Shown: positions 11,312 to 24,193, counted from the stretch's first letter. The stretch is 64,000 nt of DNA from Heliocidaris erythrogramma (GCA_025617745.1 CM046863.1:9722935-9786934); one strand, 5' to 3'. A program made the numbers and translations. The notes: generated from the letters alone by a model not told the origin.

Positions 11312-13505
11312 TTTATTTCTTTTTATTACAAAATGTTGTTCCCACCAAATCTCAAAATCAGCCAGGTCAATATCATCAAGTTTCATGTCATGTATGAGGT
11401 CAATCATGGACATGGTCCATTAAGCTTTTGGAGGTCATCAGGTCATCGTGACGTCATCAAGACGCCATTTTGTAAATTTACAACATCGATTATATCTTCA
11501 TAATCGATCATCAAAAATCAACTATATTCACATCACATAAACTTCATTTGACGGGTCATCAAGTCATGTCCTCACAGGTCATCTAGAGGTCAGGACGTGC
11601 GCGTACGCGCGCGTCAAAATTTTAAAATGCTCAAAATCACGTAGGATCAAGTCTGCACACATTTCAGGTCATTTTGAGCATTTCAAAAATTTCCGTGCGT
11701 AAGCGTCCGCGTGCGCGTTTTACGCGCGCTCAAGTCGTAAATAACGTTAAAACGCTTATTTTTCGATTGATTTGCAATCCTGACACTTTTCTTCATCATT
11801 TCCATCAACTTGGAATCAATTTCAATCAATAATAAGGTCGTACGGCCGCGTCAAAGTTCAAAATCCGTGCGCGCATCTATGGCGAAAATAACGTAAAAAC
11901 GTGCAAAAACATGCCTCTACAAAATTAACTCTAGCTCTTTAAATAGTCCATAAACCCCCCATTTTTTTTTCATCATCAGGTAGGGTATGAATCATAGATT
12001 TCATTTCATGTATCATTTGACCCTTATAAACATTATGACGCCATTAAAATGGCGCCAGAATTCAAAATTTCCATTTTTCATGTTTTCACGTCATCACATT
12101 TATGCAAATTAGGCTCTAGATTCGTAATTATTAGTCGTTTTTCGGCCAGATTTTAATATGTTGTAGCTGAGGAAATTTCCTACAAAATCAGTCACCACCA
12201 TTTTTCATTTTGATGACGTCATCACAGTGAAATTTTCAATTAAAGATGCCATGTCAGAATTTTCCCTATTTGCGTGTTATGTCTATGGAAGATGATTTTT
12301 TTTCGAATCATGAATCTACATGACATTGTTCCCTGAGCTGTATCTCAGTTGTTTTTGGTCCATTTTCTTCCAGATTTTAGTATGTTATAGCTGAGACTAT
12401 AAGCTTTTACAAGTGTGGTCTCCAATTTTAGATCAGATGTCGGGATCATGCCCAATTTTTCACTCCAAAATGTGATTTGAGAATCCCGTTTTTCGTTTAC
12501 GTGTTATCTCTATGGGAAATATTTTGGTATATTGGTCAAAGCACTTGCCTCTCACTCCGGTGACCCAGGTTCGATCCCCGGTGGGTCCATTAAATTTTTT
12601 TTTTTTTTTGCTTCTTTTTGCCTTTCATTTTACCATCTTGTTCGGCTATTATAACATAAGCAATCACAAACCAAGTAATAAAATGCCTTATTTTGCATGC
12701 TATGTCTATTAGAAAGTAGTGTGCAGTAGTTTATGTATAACCCTATGGAAAATCTGATTCCCTGAAGTGTATTAAAGCGATCCTGCAATATCATTAGTCC
12801 TATTGATATCACAATTTCTCAAAATTGCTTTGCTCAATTATCTTCAAATTTTCGTCAGTCATCGGTCCTAATAAGGTCAAGTTCCCACATCTTTTTCAAG
12901 GTCATCAGGGTATCGTGACGTCATCTAGGCGCCATTTTGTACAAATCAACTTATGGTCGTATCTTCATAACGAAATGTGCTTTCTCTTTCATATTTGGCA
13001 TGGTTAAGGTCACTGTCATTGCAGTCATGGTCATCACCATTATCCCCATCATTATCATCATCACCATCATCATTATATCATCAATCATCTTCATAATCAC
13101 CAACACCATAATCATCACCATTATCACATCATCAATCTTCATCATTATCCCCTTCATTATCATGATTATCATCACCATCATAATCATCATTATTATCATC
13201 ACTGTCATGATCATCATCGCTATTATTATTATATCATCACCATCATTATATCATAATCATTACAACCATCATTATATCATGATCATCATCACCATTATCA
13301 TCATCACCATAATCATTTTACAATGACCGTTTCACACATTTTGCTACATTCCTGTCCTCAAGAAGCATCTCCATTCATGGCATTCTTGACTTCCTGTCTT
13401 CAGTTTAGTATTTCCTCATTATTATGATCATCCTGATTACGATCATGATCGTACAAATTGATAGACAGACCACCTAATTCGTCGCCATGACGAATTCAAA
13501 TCTAG
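11312..13505 (+). mobile_element. family A Helitron-like element, copy 2, 5'-truncated and head-to-tail with copy 1
   Basis: It joins copy 1 immediately after its CTAG and begins at the point matching roughly 75 bp inside copy 1, so the 5' hairpin is missing. The body follows copy 1 closely, including the tRNA-like segment near 12535..12590. The 3' end is intact: GACAGACCACCT (13464..13475), hairpin 13476..13496, CTAG 13502..13505. Its (ATC)n block at about 13020..13320 is rearranged relative to copy 1. Confidence 0.65.
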
Positions 13506-16127
13506 TTTAAAACTCAAATTCTTAGGATTTACTGCATGCAGCACAGTCAGTAGGGGTTAAAAGCAGGAGGAACAAGCTCACTTGCTCCATTTCGGGGCAC
13601 CCACCATGTGCCAGATTGAAATTGCGCTAGCTTGAGTGAGTGGGGACTTGACGTTTTTTCAAATTTTACATCCAACACAATATTTGAGAAGTTTAGGCAA
13701 GTGATAATGATGTTTACTGCTACATGTAGTTGTAGAGAGTCAGTTGCAATCCATAGAGACCATGGATCAGAGAGAGAGGGACAAGAGAGGGAATTGTGAG
13801 CGAGAGTTTGGAGAATGGGGGCAAAGAGATGGAAGAATAAAGTAGAGATGAAAAGGAAAGTGAGTGCTTGTGAATAATAAAATTAGAGAGAGAGACAGAC
13901 AACCTGGACACAGGCAGAAAGATGATAGAGAAAAAAGTGGAGGGGAGGAAAGAAAGAAAGAAAGAGTTCAAAGAGAGAGAGAGAGAGAGATACAGTGAAA
14001 TAGTGTTAAGATTTGGAGGGGATATATAGAGAGAGGCACCAATGAAAATATAGAAGACATGCTGACAGGAGGTGAGATTCTTTTTAAAGGATAAGGAGAG
14101 AAAAGAGGAGGAATTCATAAAAAAACAAAATGGGATGGGTGAGATTGTGAAAGAGAAACTCCCCAGAAAGATTTATTTATTCATTGATTCAAGTCATATC
14201 ATTTAACTCTCCCAAACCATCATGAATTTGCCCTTGACACAATTGTGTTGGTCTTGCCCCCTACAAACATCAAACCTCAATACCACAAAGAATACTTTCA
14301 TTTCCGTTTATCTTCAAGATGCTGTAAAAAAAAGTAAGTAGGTCGGTCGGCTCTTGTAATTTACAAATACTTGACATTCTTTGCATGAAATACTTTCAAA
14401 TTCAGGTTTGCTGTTGAAAGGAAATATTTATGAATGACATACATGTAATTTGGATAAATAATGCAATAGAGATAGAATTTAGGAGAAAATGTAATGTGTT
14501 CAAAACATGTCTCTAGTGTGCACTGCATGGTTTCAAGAGATCCCCCCCCCCCCCCCCCCCTCCACACACACACACACACACACCCACACACACACACACA
14601 AAAGGGGGGAATATGCAATTTGCTTTAATAGTCTGATGTACATGTACATGTAGAAAGTATAATCCATGTTTCCTTTCACTTTCACTACTAAAATATAATA
14701 TCATTAAGCCCTACCAAAAACAGAGTTAACTGAAATCAAATTTCTACATAATGCAAAATATTTGTTATTTTCCTGCATGAACTTTTGAGAATTTCACAGG
14801 TGGTCGAGATTTGCGAAAGAATCATGAATGGAAAAGAAAATTCTGGTGTTAGACATGTTCATACTCTTGATGTCTTAAGACAAAAATAGTTGCTCTTTTT
14901 GGCTCTCAACAAATATTGAATCAAAAGGCTATATTCTTTTAATGATCAAAACTGTAACTTAAATCTGTAAAGCTCTTGGAAGATTTAATCACTGATAAAA
15001 TGTAGAATATAAATATTAAACTGTCTTTGTCTCTTTGGGCCATTTCATTTGTTGCTTTGTTTGCACATCTGCTATTAAGGTCTGATATCTTGATTTACAT
15101 GTACATGTAAGCGCAATAAAGAGCATTCCTTTCCGCCGAGGGCTAGCACATTCACGTTCTTATGAATGGAATCATACTCCTTCATTCCATCATTATTGAA
15201 GGCTCATAGCGTAGGGGGGAAAAGGTCAATAAACTTCCTGAACTACATTGATGAAGTAGGCCAATGTGGCTTGTGACAAACTAGCACATGTATCTTTTAT
15301 TTACTTTAATATCATCAAAGAATGATTGCAGTGGTACAAAACACTTTATCAATAAACATTGCAGGGATGGAAAGATCTTTACACTAGGCACCCTTCCCCC
15401 CCCCCCCCCAAAAAAAAAGGGAGTTCCAGATTGATATTTTCTCTGTGTGTGAGTGTGCATGATGCACTTGTTGCATTATGAACAAATGCCTAAAATATCA
15501 CACAAGAGAATCCTATAATTTTGCCTTTTCTGGCTTGTAAAAAGATGATTGTGACAGTTTGTGATGATGCCTTTAATTCTAGCATTATTTCTATCTTGAG
15601 AGCTTGCTCTTGGGTTGAAATTTGAGGGGTCCATGTTTACTAGACCCTCTTAGTGTCAAAGCCTGCTTTAGAACAAATGCCTGAATATCACACAACAATA
15701 TCCTATAATTTTGCCGATGCTGGTCTTTAAAAGAAAATTATGACCATTTGTGATGATGCCTTTAATTCTAGCATTATTTCGTTATTGGAGCTTGCTCTAA
15801 AATTCATTCAATCGTAGTTTATAGAGATCCTGTGAATGAATTTACATAGCCCGCAGGCTGTCCAATTCTAAGAAAAAGAGAGCTGTAATTGATTGATGGT
15901 ATTTGGCGGTAGACCAGCGCTTAAATGTAGATATTTTTGTTTGTTAGACCCCAAACCTCATTTTAAAATTCTTTGTATGACTTGATTCAAATATGGTATT
16001 GTTCTCCTAAAATTATATAGTCTTTGTTATTAAAGTTAATTTTTGTGCTGTGATGTTAAAAACATATTGCATAAGCTTTTAAATCTATTATATTAATATA
16101 AAGTTTGAAAGTTCAACTTTTTTTTTT

Positions 16128-16159
<32 letters not shown>

Positions 16160-16946
16160 GGCAGTGGGGGAGGGGGTGTTGAGGGAAACACACCACCTAC
16201 ATGTATTGTTTTCCTGTAAAACAAACACATTTGTCCTCAGACTTAATTTTTGTTGTGAAATACATGTAGCTTTCCGGGATGAATCTATTCGGCGGGTGAT
16301 CTCATTATGCTAAATCAACAAGTAGGCCTACATGTACATAGTACATGTATGTAATGTATCAAAAACAAAGGCCACAAATGGGACATGAATAATTCAACAA
16401 TGAAAATATTTTTAATTTAATACTTTTGTAATCCAGGCTTAACAGTTAGATGTGTACAAATTTCAAAGGGTCAATGACCCTTGAAATTGATTTCCCTCAA
16501 AACAAATAATATACATGATACATGGACGAGTAAACAACTATTCTATCAGAAGTGCATACTTTTGTCTTTTTTTAGCAACTCTTCCTAAAAATGACTATGT
16601 AGTATTAACATAACATTAACAGACTTTACAGTGGTGTTCGGTACTATACTGTGAAAATGCAAATCAAATTTCTGCAAACCTGTTCCAATCATTTGTGGCG
16701 CAGCTCTTTAAACTGTACTTATTGTCCCATTTCTGGTGAGTAGCGCTTGGCCCTTTTATTTTCTCTGAGGTTTTCCTCTTCCAAGAAAGTCTGGATGATG
16801 TCATGTTGACTAATGGTTGACATGGTCTTTGTGATGGAGATGACAGGAATTGTGAATGAAAAGATACCTGGTACATTGGCCAAAGTGATGTGTGAATCAG
16901 AGAGAATTAGTTTTGTCCCAGTTTCTTTCTCTTTCCTCTTTTCTTT
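13506..16946. other. non-coding; purine-rich tract, C/(CA) tract, T run
   Basis: Contains a purine-rich stretch at 13740..14160 and C19-20 plus (CA)n at about 14542..14600. A 191-bp-offset duplication covers 15481..15600 and 15672..15790 (shared AACAAATGCCT and TTAATTCTAGCATTATTTC). A T run lies near 16118..16138. No exon recognised. Confidence 0.65.
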
Positions 16947-17498
16947 TTAAAGGCAAAGTCCACCCTGGTAATTAAATTGATTTCAATAAAGGTAGAAAAA
17001 GGAGACAAACAGATTCATGAAAGTTTGAGCAAAATCCGATAACAAATAAAAAAAGTTGTGAATTTTTGAAGTTGTAATCAATCAGACACAAATTGACAAC
17101 CCTGTGATGTATCTTGCGAGCTCCTCTCCCATTTGCTTAGTCCAGAATATTTCATAAAATTCCATTTTCTTGGTTTTTTGATGAAGGAGTAAATTTGTTT
17201 CATACAGATGTTGTGTAAAAACAAATTATAAACATATACAAAGCAATGATTATATACATGTATAAAGTGCATGTACAAATGTATGAATGAGTATTTTCTT
17301 CAGAGAAAATGGAAATTAATGATAATTTGGGTAGGGGGCAAATGGGAGAGGAGCTCGCAAGATTTGTGTCTGATTGATTACAACTTCATATTAAAATTCA
17401 TAACTTTATTTCTTTTTTAATATCGTATATTGCTCAAACTTTCACTGATATGTTTCTTTAAATTTGCTGCTTCTTTTAAGGATGGACTTCCCCTTTAA
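16947..17498. mobile_element. long foldback MITE, about 550 bp
   Basis: The ends are TTTAAAGGCAAAGTCCACCC and the matching GGATGGACTTCCCCTTTAA. Inner arms also pair, for example TTGTAATCAATCAGACACAA with TTGTGTCTGATTGATTACAA, and CTTGCGAGCTCCTCTCCCAT with ATGGGAGAGGAGCTCGCAAG. There is no coding capacity. Confidence 0.75.
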
Positions 17499-18359
17499 TC
17501 TGATGAATTATTTTTCGGTCACTCGGTTGTGCCCCATTTTGTCTCTCTTTTGTTACAGGCAAAATTTACTTTTCAAAGTATTCTAATTTTATTTTAACAT
17601 CTGTGACATTGTCCCATTTTAAAGAGTAAATTATTACACTGTATATATACGTGTATACTGTTGTTTGGTGTACGTGTGCATATATATAGGGAAGTTCTTT
17701 TTTCTTAGAACTTGAACTTTCCATCTTTTCTTGAGGGGGGCGGGGGGGAGTAGGCCTACATGTATCTTTGATAAGATAGGCCTTCATTGTACACATATTT
17801 TTAATTGTATCTGTGTTGATATTTGGTTTCATTTGTATCCTACTATGGGCTGATTATGACCTGTAGATTTTAACACTTGAGACCAAATGTTTGAGCCTGA
17901 AAAGAGAAGTTTCTGTTGACACTAGAATTTGAATTTTTCTTAACCACTACATTTTTTGTTATTGGCTATATTATGAGTAGACCATACAGTAGAGATTGGT
18001 GTGCCTTCATTCATGTTTCATACAGTTGTTTGTGGTGAATAGATCACAAGCTAACCAAATTACAGCATATATTATGATCTTTTAGGGAGATTCAATTTTA
18101 AATCAAATTCTAGTACGTGGATGAGAAATTTTGAAGAATTCCACCACATTTATTATTTTGAACGTTTGCATCCTTCAGCATCACAGATAACCTTTAACGT
18201 CAGTGCTGGCTGAATGAGTCTAGCCCAGTTTACATTGTAATTCCCATAAAGGCACGACTTTTAGAAAGGAGAACGTTCCTTCACGTAATGACGTACAACT
18301 GTAGGACATGATGTAGCACGGTGAAAAAAAGACGCCAGAAACCTGACAATGAATGCAGT

Positions 18360-19480
18360 GAAACTCCAGCTGACTGAATGTCACAGAGAGATAGAGAGAG
18401 AGAGGGAGTGAGTAGAGAGTATTGCAAGAGAAACTTGGAGAGATGACATTGTTGAGAGACTAGACAGGAAGAGGGAGAGAGATACACACAAAGGTAGTGA
18501 TGATGAGGTTGAAAAAAGAAGAAAGAGACTCAGAGGGAGAGAGAGGGGGGGGATGAAGGAGGGAAATACCAGTGCCCCCGTTTCATCAAACTTTTTATCA
18601 ATATCAAGTTACAATGATTGTTATAAGCTACGAAAATCCTTGAATCTATTTGGCTGAGAGCGAATTTGCCATAGGAATGATGCAGTTGTTTTTAATATGA
18701 AACAGGCCAAGGAGGAAAGGTGAAGAAGAGGAAAGGGGGGGGGGGAGGGGAAGAGGAGGAGGACGTTGAGAGAAGACATAAAAAGTATAAAGAAAAAAAA
18801 AGAATATGCAGAAAAAAGTGAACATTACAAAGAGAGAGAGAACAAGCAGACAGAAGAAGAAAAACATTAACAAGAGGGAAGAGAAAGAGAAAGAAAGATA
18901 TCTAGATAAAGAGGAGAGAGGTGAGCGAGGAGAGCAAGCTGAGGGAAGAAGAAAGAAAGAGGAGAGAGAAAGACAGCGATGTACATGTGTTGCTTGAGGG
19001 AAGGTAGGGTAAGACTAAGAGAGAGTTCAGTGCATCATTTATCTCTAAAGAGGAGGCTGAGGTAAAGAGAAGACTTAAGAAAAAATGAGAAAGAAGTAAA
19101 TGTGTGTATGAGAGAGAGAGAGAGTGAACAAGCAGAGGAAAGAATGAGAAAGAAAGAAAGAAGGAGAAAGCACACAGAGGAACGACGAGCGAAGAAGAAA
19201 GAGAGAGGAGGGAGAGAGATGGAGCTGTAGCTTGAGGAGAGGGAGGGTAAGAGAGTTCAGCGCATCATTTATCTCTGAGAGGAGGATGAGGTAGAGAGAA
19301 GACTAGAAAAAATGAGAAAAAAGGAAATGTGTGTATGAGAGAGAGAGAGAGAAAGAGAGAAGGAGAAAGCATGCAGAGGGAGGAAGAAAGAGGAGAGAGG
19401 GAGAGACAGGAGATGTAGCTTGAGGGGAGGGAGGGTAAGAGAGAGTTCAGCACATCATTTATCTCCAAGATGGCATCATG
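18360..19480 (+). repeat. 1.1-kb polypurine tract with 190-230-bp internal duplication
   Basis: Dominated by GAGA, GGAA and AAAG on the + strand. A marker (TTCAGYRCATCATTTATCTC) recurs at about 19026, 19256 and 19446, followed each time by GGTAGAGAGAAGAC-type and ATGTGTGTATGAGAGAG words. That gives three tandem units spaced 230 and 190 bp. Confidence 0.8.
18574..18663 (+). mobile_element. truncated MITE of the GTTTCATAAAA family
   Basis: GCCCCCGTTTCATCAAAC, then TATCAATATCAAGTTACAAT and GGCTGAGAGCGAATTTG, match the left two-thirds of the MITEs at 30800 and 40678. The right inverted end is missing. Confidence 0.6.
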
Positions 19481-19609
19481 CTGGGTTCATACAGAGTTCA
19501 ACCTCTCTCTCTCTCTCTCTTCCATGCGCACACATACAGTAGGAGCGAGCTTTGCACAATACACTTCATGATGAATGAACATGAATAATTCTCTTCGGTC
19601 TCTCTGTCA

Positions 19610-20290
19610 CAACATCTGACATAGAATTGATAAGAGTCGGCTGCGTGTTGTTGCTTCTCTGTATTACCCCTTCTCCTTTCATCGCTCAATAATTGAATCA
19701 TTTAAACATATATATACATACAATACATGTAGGAATAAATTTATTCCTTTATTATTTTGTCAAATGTTAACGTACATGTAGGTACTGTACATTTACATCT
19801 TAATCATTTTTACATAGAATGGATAGAGTGAGCTGCAAGCTGGTCAGCTGGATGCTGTTGCTTTGTGTTCCCCCTGTCTCTTCATTGTTCAGTCGTGAAA
19901 ACATATACATGTATACATTAGGAATAAAAATGGATTTTAAGCCCATGTGTACAGCATTCATTCATTTATTATCTTGTCAGTTGTCATAGGCCTACATGTA
20001 ATGTCGTTTTGAAATAGAATTGATAGAGTCGGCTGTGTGTTGCTGCTTCAGAATTACCCCCTCTCCTTTTATTGTTCCAAAGTGAAAACATTTATACAAA
20101 CATTTCGGAATAAAAACAGATTTGTGAAGCCTATAGAATTGATTGATTTATTATATTGTCAATTGCTTTACAGACCTTCATGTACAGTGTACATTCATTT
20201 GAATTGATAGAGTGTTCTTTGTGTGTTTGCTTTGAACTGATCAGTACTTAAACATTTATAAAACAGAGATTTGTAAACCTACAGATTTAA
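19610..20290 (+). repeat. four degenerate tandem copies, about 190-bp unit
   Basis: ATAGAATTGATAGAGTCGGC-type words recur at about 19621, 19815, 20014 and 20200. Each is followed by a TTGCTGCTTC-like stretch, CCCCTTCTCCTTT and an ATTTATTATTTTGTCAAT-type end. Confidence 0.7.
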
Positions 20291-21171
20291 TTTTTTTGAT
20301 TGTATTGTGAATTCTTGGTACCTCCGATAGTGATTATCTCGAAATCCGGTTGAAATCCCGAAAACATGCATGGAATGGTGGAATAGCTTTTCATCATACC
20401 TACATTGTACATGTACTTCCGCTGCTGTCGTACCGTGCTGCCATTACACGGCATTCCTCTGTCAGACCAGATTTTTTTGTAGTTCCGAACCGTTTTCCAA
20501 TCCATTATTTGCTGCAATATTGTGGTCGATTCGAAAGAAAAGGGCTGTTGCGGTTCGTAAGATTATAGTTAAGAGAAAGCAAAGTCTTGGCTGCTACTTT
20601 CAAAATTTTAAGATAGAATTTCCTTTGTAAACAAATTTTTAGGCATTTTCCTTTGTTTTGAATGTTTAAAATAACAGTAATTGAAATGAACAAATGTAAG
20701 AGTAGTTAATTGTTTTAAATTTTCATGTTTTAATAATTCAAACTAAACAGAAATAAATGTAAAAAAATGAATTTTACGCTCATTGGCATCGAGAAAAATT
20801 CAGTGTGCGCAAATAATTAGGCCACGCACTGGCCGCTCTATAGCAGACAATGTACCGGAAGTGGGTATGAGGACCCGCAAAGTGGAAAATTATCTTGTCT
20901 CATGAATTTCAAGATTTTCGGACCTGTTTGAGAGAGCGAGAATCGGTTATTTCTGATTTCAACAGAATATATCAATGTTTCATGCAAAGTATTTTTCCAA
21001 GAATCAGTTTAGTCAAGTTTGCTCTCTGAGTTGCCAATTTGCTGGTATTGCATTTTAAAAGAATGTGAATTAAACTTAGCTTCATTTTGATCATCAGTAG
21101 TGTTTATAAAATGTTAAGTGTTTTGATATTTTTTAATTTGTAAACAAATCTTTCGGCATATTATTGTTTGA

Positions 21172-21448
21172 TATTAATAATAATAATAATGGTGGCTTCT
21201 TGTATAGCGCTCATGTCCGTCACGTTGTGACGCTCCTGGCGCTTCATTATTACCCCGGTCATAGCTTATATTAGCAGCCAAATATGTAGCGCTCAAGCAT
21301 ATCGGGTACCCATTTACACCTGGGTGGAGAGTGGCAAATGTGGATTAATGTCTTGCCAAAGGACGTTAGTGCCGGGCTGGGATTCGAACCCTCAACCTTT
21401 TGATTAAGAGTCAAGTGAATGAACCACTATACCACGACACCTCCACTG
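21172..21448 (-). mobile_element. tRNA-Lys-derived SINE with 11-bp target-site duplication
   Basis: On the - strand it starts with a tRNA-like head: A box TGGTATAGTGG (21424..21434), an anticodon-like ACTCTTAATC as in tRNA-Lys(CUU), and B box GGGTTCGAATCC (near 21380..21391). A body and a (ATT)n tail (21172..21190) follow. TTATTGTTTGA flanks it on both sides (21161..21171 and 21449..21459), a clear retroposition footprint. SINEs of this type move with LINE enzymes; no LINE is present here. Confidence 0.88.
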
Positions 21449-22447
21449 TTATTGTTTGAATCTTTTTACAGTGTACATGTACACCTGTATGTCAAAATTT
21501 GTTTCAAATGTTGGTTACTTGTTGAAATTCGCTTCATTTGGGACATCTTAGGGAGCATGTTGAGAATGTTTAACATTGTGATTCTTATAATTGGGATTAT
21601 ACAGGTTGTAAGTTACCCATTTGGGGGGGGGGGGTGTGTTTTTTTTTTACTTTACAAGATTATTTTGGGTGAAGGGGAGGGGGCTATCTTTCCACCTCAA
21701 AGGAAAAAGTTGCTCCTTGTGAGATCTTCAGTGATGAATATTCAAAAGAAAGAGAGAGAGAGAAATTAAGAGAGTGTTTCCCTTTCCCATCATCTGTCTA
21801 TATTTGAACAGAACACTTTCTATTTTAGAACAAACTCCAGACTTCACTGAGCTACACGTATGCATTCATGTAGAATGGGCAGTCAAGTGTTGCATAATCT
21901 GTACGCTGCCCAGTCACCCATTACCACCCTGTCTGCTGCACACTAAACCTCACCATTGGGGCTGTGTCCATTAGGAGGCAGTAGCAAGGTTATCTGAGGT
22001 CAAGTAGATTGTCAACAAACCTTCAGTCCCATACATACCAATCAGTGGACCCCATAACAGAATTTCCCTCTAAAGATTTTTGTGCTCACTGCTGCCAGTA
22101 TTGAGTCTACAAAGTACATGTGTCCTCTACCTGTGCCTGGATATACTTTAGGACCATGAATGAAAGCAATATTAATGTGGACATTATCAGAATAAATGAT
22201 GTCTTGTAAACGGTGTGACACTTAAGTACCATAATTATGTGCAATTAATGATTAGCATGAGTTCTGTTGATAAATTGTCATGATCATCATTATTATAATA
22301 GAATTTGCAGACATGACAGGCCGTCTCATACTTGCTCAGACAATGAAGGCTTGTGTAAATTATCATGTTTAGTCCTTTTCTTTTCGTCTTCTTTTTTTCT
22401 CAGTCTACCTGCATCTGATGTGTGACTAAATCAACTAGAGATTTTTT
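21449..22447. other. non-coding stretch
   Basis: A G run (about 21625..21634) and short GA repeats are present. No gene or element recognised. Confidence 0.6.
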
Positions 22448-22591
22448 GGCCTTGTGAAATAAGCCACTGGTCATCGAGTGTGTGCACACACACTGCCGTG
22501 TAAACTCAATGGAGGATGTGAACCCTCATAGACATTACAAGCAAACTGCATGGACAAAGTGAATGCGGGTGGCTTATTTCACAAGAATGCC
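22448..22591. mobile_element. MITE, 144 bp
   Basis: Inverted ends GGCCTTGTGAAATAAGCCAC and GTGGCTTATTTCACAAGAAT, the right arm with a 3-base insertion. The interior has GTGTGTGCACACACAC and no reading frame. Confidence 0.7.
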
Positions 22592-22739
22592 GGGGTTTTT
22601 TTAACATTTCCTGAGTCGGTGAAAAATTGAGCTTTGATATATGCTCTAATAATCTTCAAAGTATTTTTTTTTTAATATTTCATCTTGCTTCCCAAGTTCC
22701 AATAACATTCTAGACTCATTTACGATGAACATGTAGATA

Positions 22740-22872
22740 ACCTGTTTTAAAGGGAAGCTTGATTTCTGGGAAAGGTCAAAAATAATTTGTGAGCTTTCTC
22801 ATTCTTATTATGTTTAGTTTGGAAGATTATCATAGCAGATATGTCCCCTGAAAAGGAATTGCTCTTCAAATA
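22740..22872 (+). repeat. dispersed repeat, copy next to the 6-kb element
   Basis: TTTCTGGGAAAGGT, TTTGTGAGCTTTCTCATTC, AGTTTGGAAGA and ATTGCTCTTCAAA recur in reverse orientation at about 42590..42720. The next part of that repeat (CAAATGCCCTCA, AATATGACAAGAAA, CAGCTG) reappears at 28985..29050. The family therefore lies on both sides of the 6-kb element and again in the big intron. Confidence 0.65.
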
Positions 22873-23304
22873 ATAATAGCTGTTTCTTATATACAGTACC
22901 AGTCAGAGATTTCAAGCTCACGTTAACACCACACAGAGCTAATCCCCCGCATCCGGCTGTCGGTAGCGTGAGTAACATGATCGGACACGGAACTGCAGCA
23001 GCGAGCCTTTGAACAGCGGGTAGTGATTCGCACACACACGAACGTTAAATGATTCGGTCCGCTGCTTCGTACCTCGGCTTACAAATGTAACAGGTGAAAA
23101 GGCGATGGTCACGTTGCATGCACGCGCGTTCCTCGATACATTGACAAAATTCCCGGATGTACAATTGCACAAGTGCGTCTCGTTAAACGTGGATGTGCAA
23201 TTCAGCCCGCCTTCTCGCTGGCGTGGGTCACGAGCAGAGTTTAAGTGCAGTGCAGTGGCGCCTGTCATGATGGAGGAGAGCTGCGTCGGTTCAAGATGCC
23301 AGTA

Positions 23305-23942
23305 ACATGTACCAATAATGGCATGGCTCGCTCAGATTATATTTGACTCAGCAGTGTGGCTCTGCAAATCGTTTTTAATTCATGACAATAATTTTTTTTC
23401 TCACTTAATTATCCCGTTCTGCTACGGCTTCAAGTTTGATAATCACACTACATTTTCACTAGAAAGCATTTATGTGTATGCAGCATGGTCGCTTCTCTGA
23501 TATGCTTGTTTTAATTCTTTAAGAAGCTACATGTATCTACAGCTGAACCCGCCTCCGTGAAACCCCCCCCCCCCCCCCCATATTAAACTCGCTTGCTCTT
23601 TCATGCCAAACTACAGTTCATACTTTCTAACGGAAAATGAGTTACGAAAAGAAAGGATTTAGTCAAGGATAAAAATAAAAAGCAACAAAAGTAAAATCCG
23701 CAAAGCAGTTCATTTCCCGTCATGATTGGTGATCTATACACACTCACACACACGCTTCATGTATTCAAGTGCATGACGCAATTCTTCGTACATTCACCCT
23801 TTTTTTAAAACTCGGTCACGATCTTTTTTGGACAAAGCACACGAAGCATTCTTGCCACATTTGAGACAATCGAAAAATGATGCATCATCTCTTTCATTAT
23901 TTTTTTCTTTTTAGACGAGTTTAATTATTACATCTATGATAT
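23305..23942. other. non-coding stretch inside the 6-kb region
   Basis: C run at about 23563..23579. Nothing else recognised. Confidence 0.55.
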
Positions 23943-23999
23943 TCATGTCAATTTTATTTTATGTTTTGTATGAGAGAAAATGTTGACAATAAAACCTAC

Positions 24000-24193
24000 T
24001 TGACTACATGTACACTGAATCTTCATAGTGACCTCGGCCTTGTGACCCTTGTCCATACAGTGATAGATTTCACACAGTCCGTGATCTTGCTGTCCGAGGT
24101 CCAGACAAGCCACGTTCCACATAAATTCAGGATCAGTCTTGCAGACTATAACATCCACGTGGTCTGGATGACCACGCCCACATGTCACTCTCA
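24000..24193 (-). CDS. candidate Cys-rich coding exon, unknown family
   Basis: This reverse-strand stretch of 194 nt stays open and has coding-like codon choice (mostly AAG, GTG, GAC, CAC and GTC), unlike the surrounding AT-rich DNA. It encodes VTCGRGHPDHVDVIVCKTD, then FMWNVACLDLGQQDHGLCE, IYHCMDKGHK and IQCTCSQ, with eight cysteines in about 65 residues, as in small secreted or extracellular modules. A possible acceptor (TGTGCAG) and donor (CAA|GTAGGT) bound it. The frame also continues to a stop at 23943 beside an AATAAA. I do not recognise the domain and found no partner exon. It sits inside the 6-kb inverted-repeat-bounded region, so it could be captured or intron-nested. Real exon, pseudoexon and chance are all possible. 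Confidence 0.3.

Larger units (their letters stand above)
17499..21171. other. non-coding; polypurine tract and local tandem duplications
   Basis: The + strand is purine-rich over about 18360..19480. Repeats are annotated separately below. From 20290 to 21171 I see no element and no exon despite several short open frames. Confidence 0.6.

Noticed and set aside
22939..23268. 109-codon - strand open frame with Cys and NxT/S motifs
   Set aside because: It lies in the CpG-rich end of the inverted-repeat region where stops are rare on both strands; no domain and no splice context.
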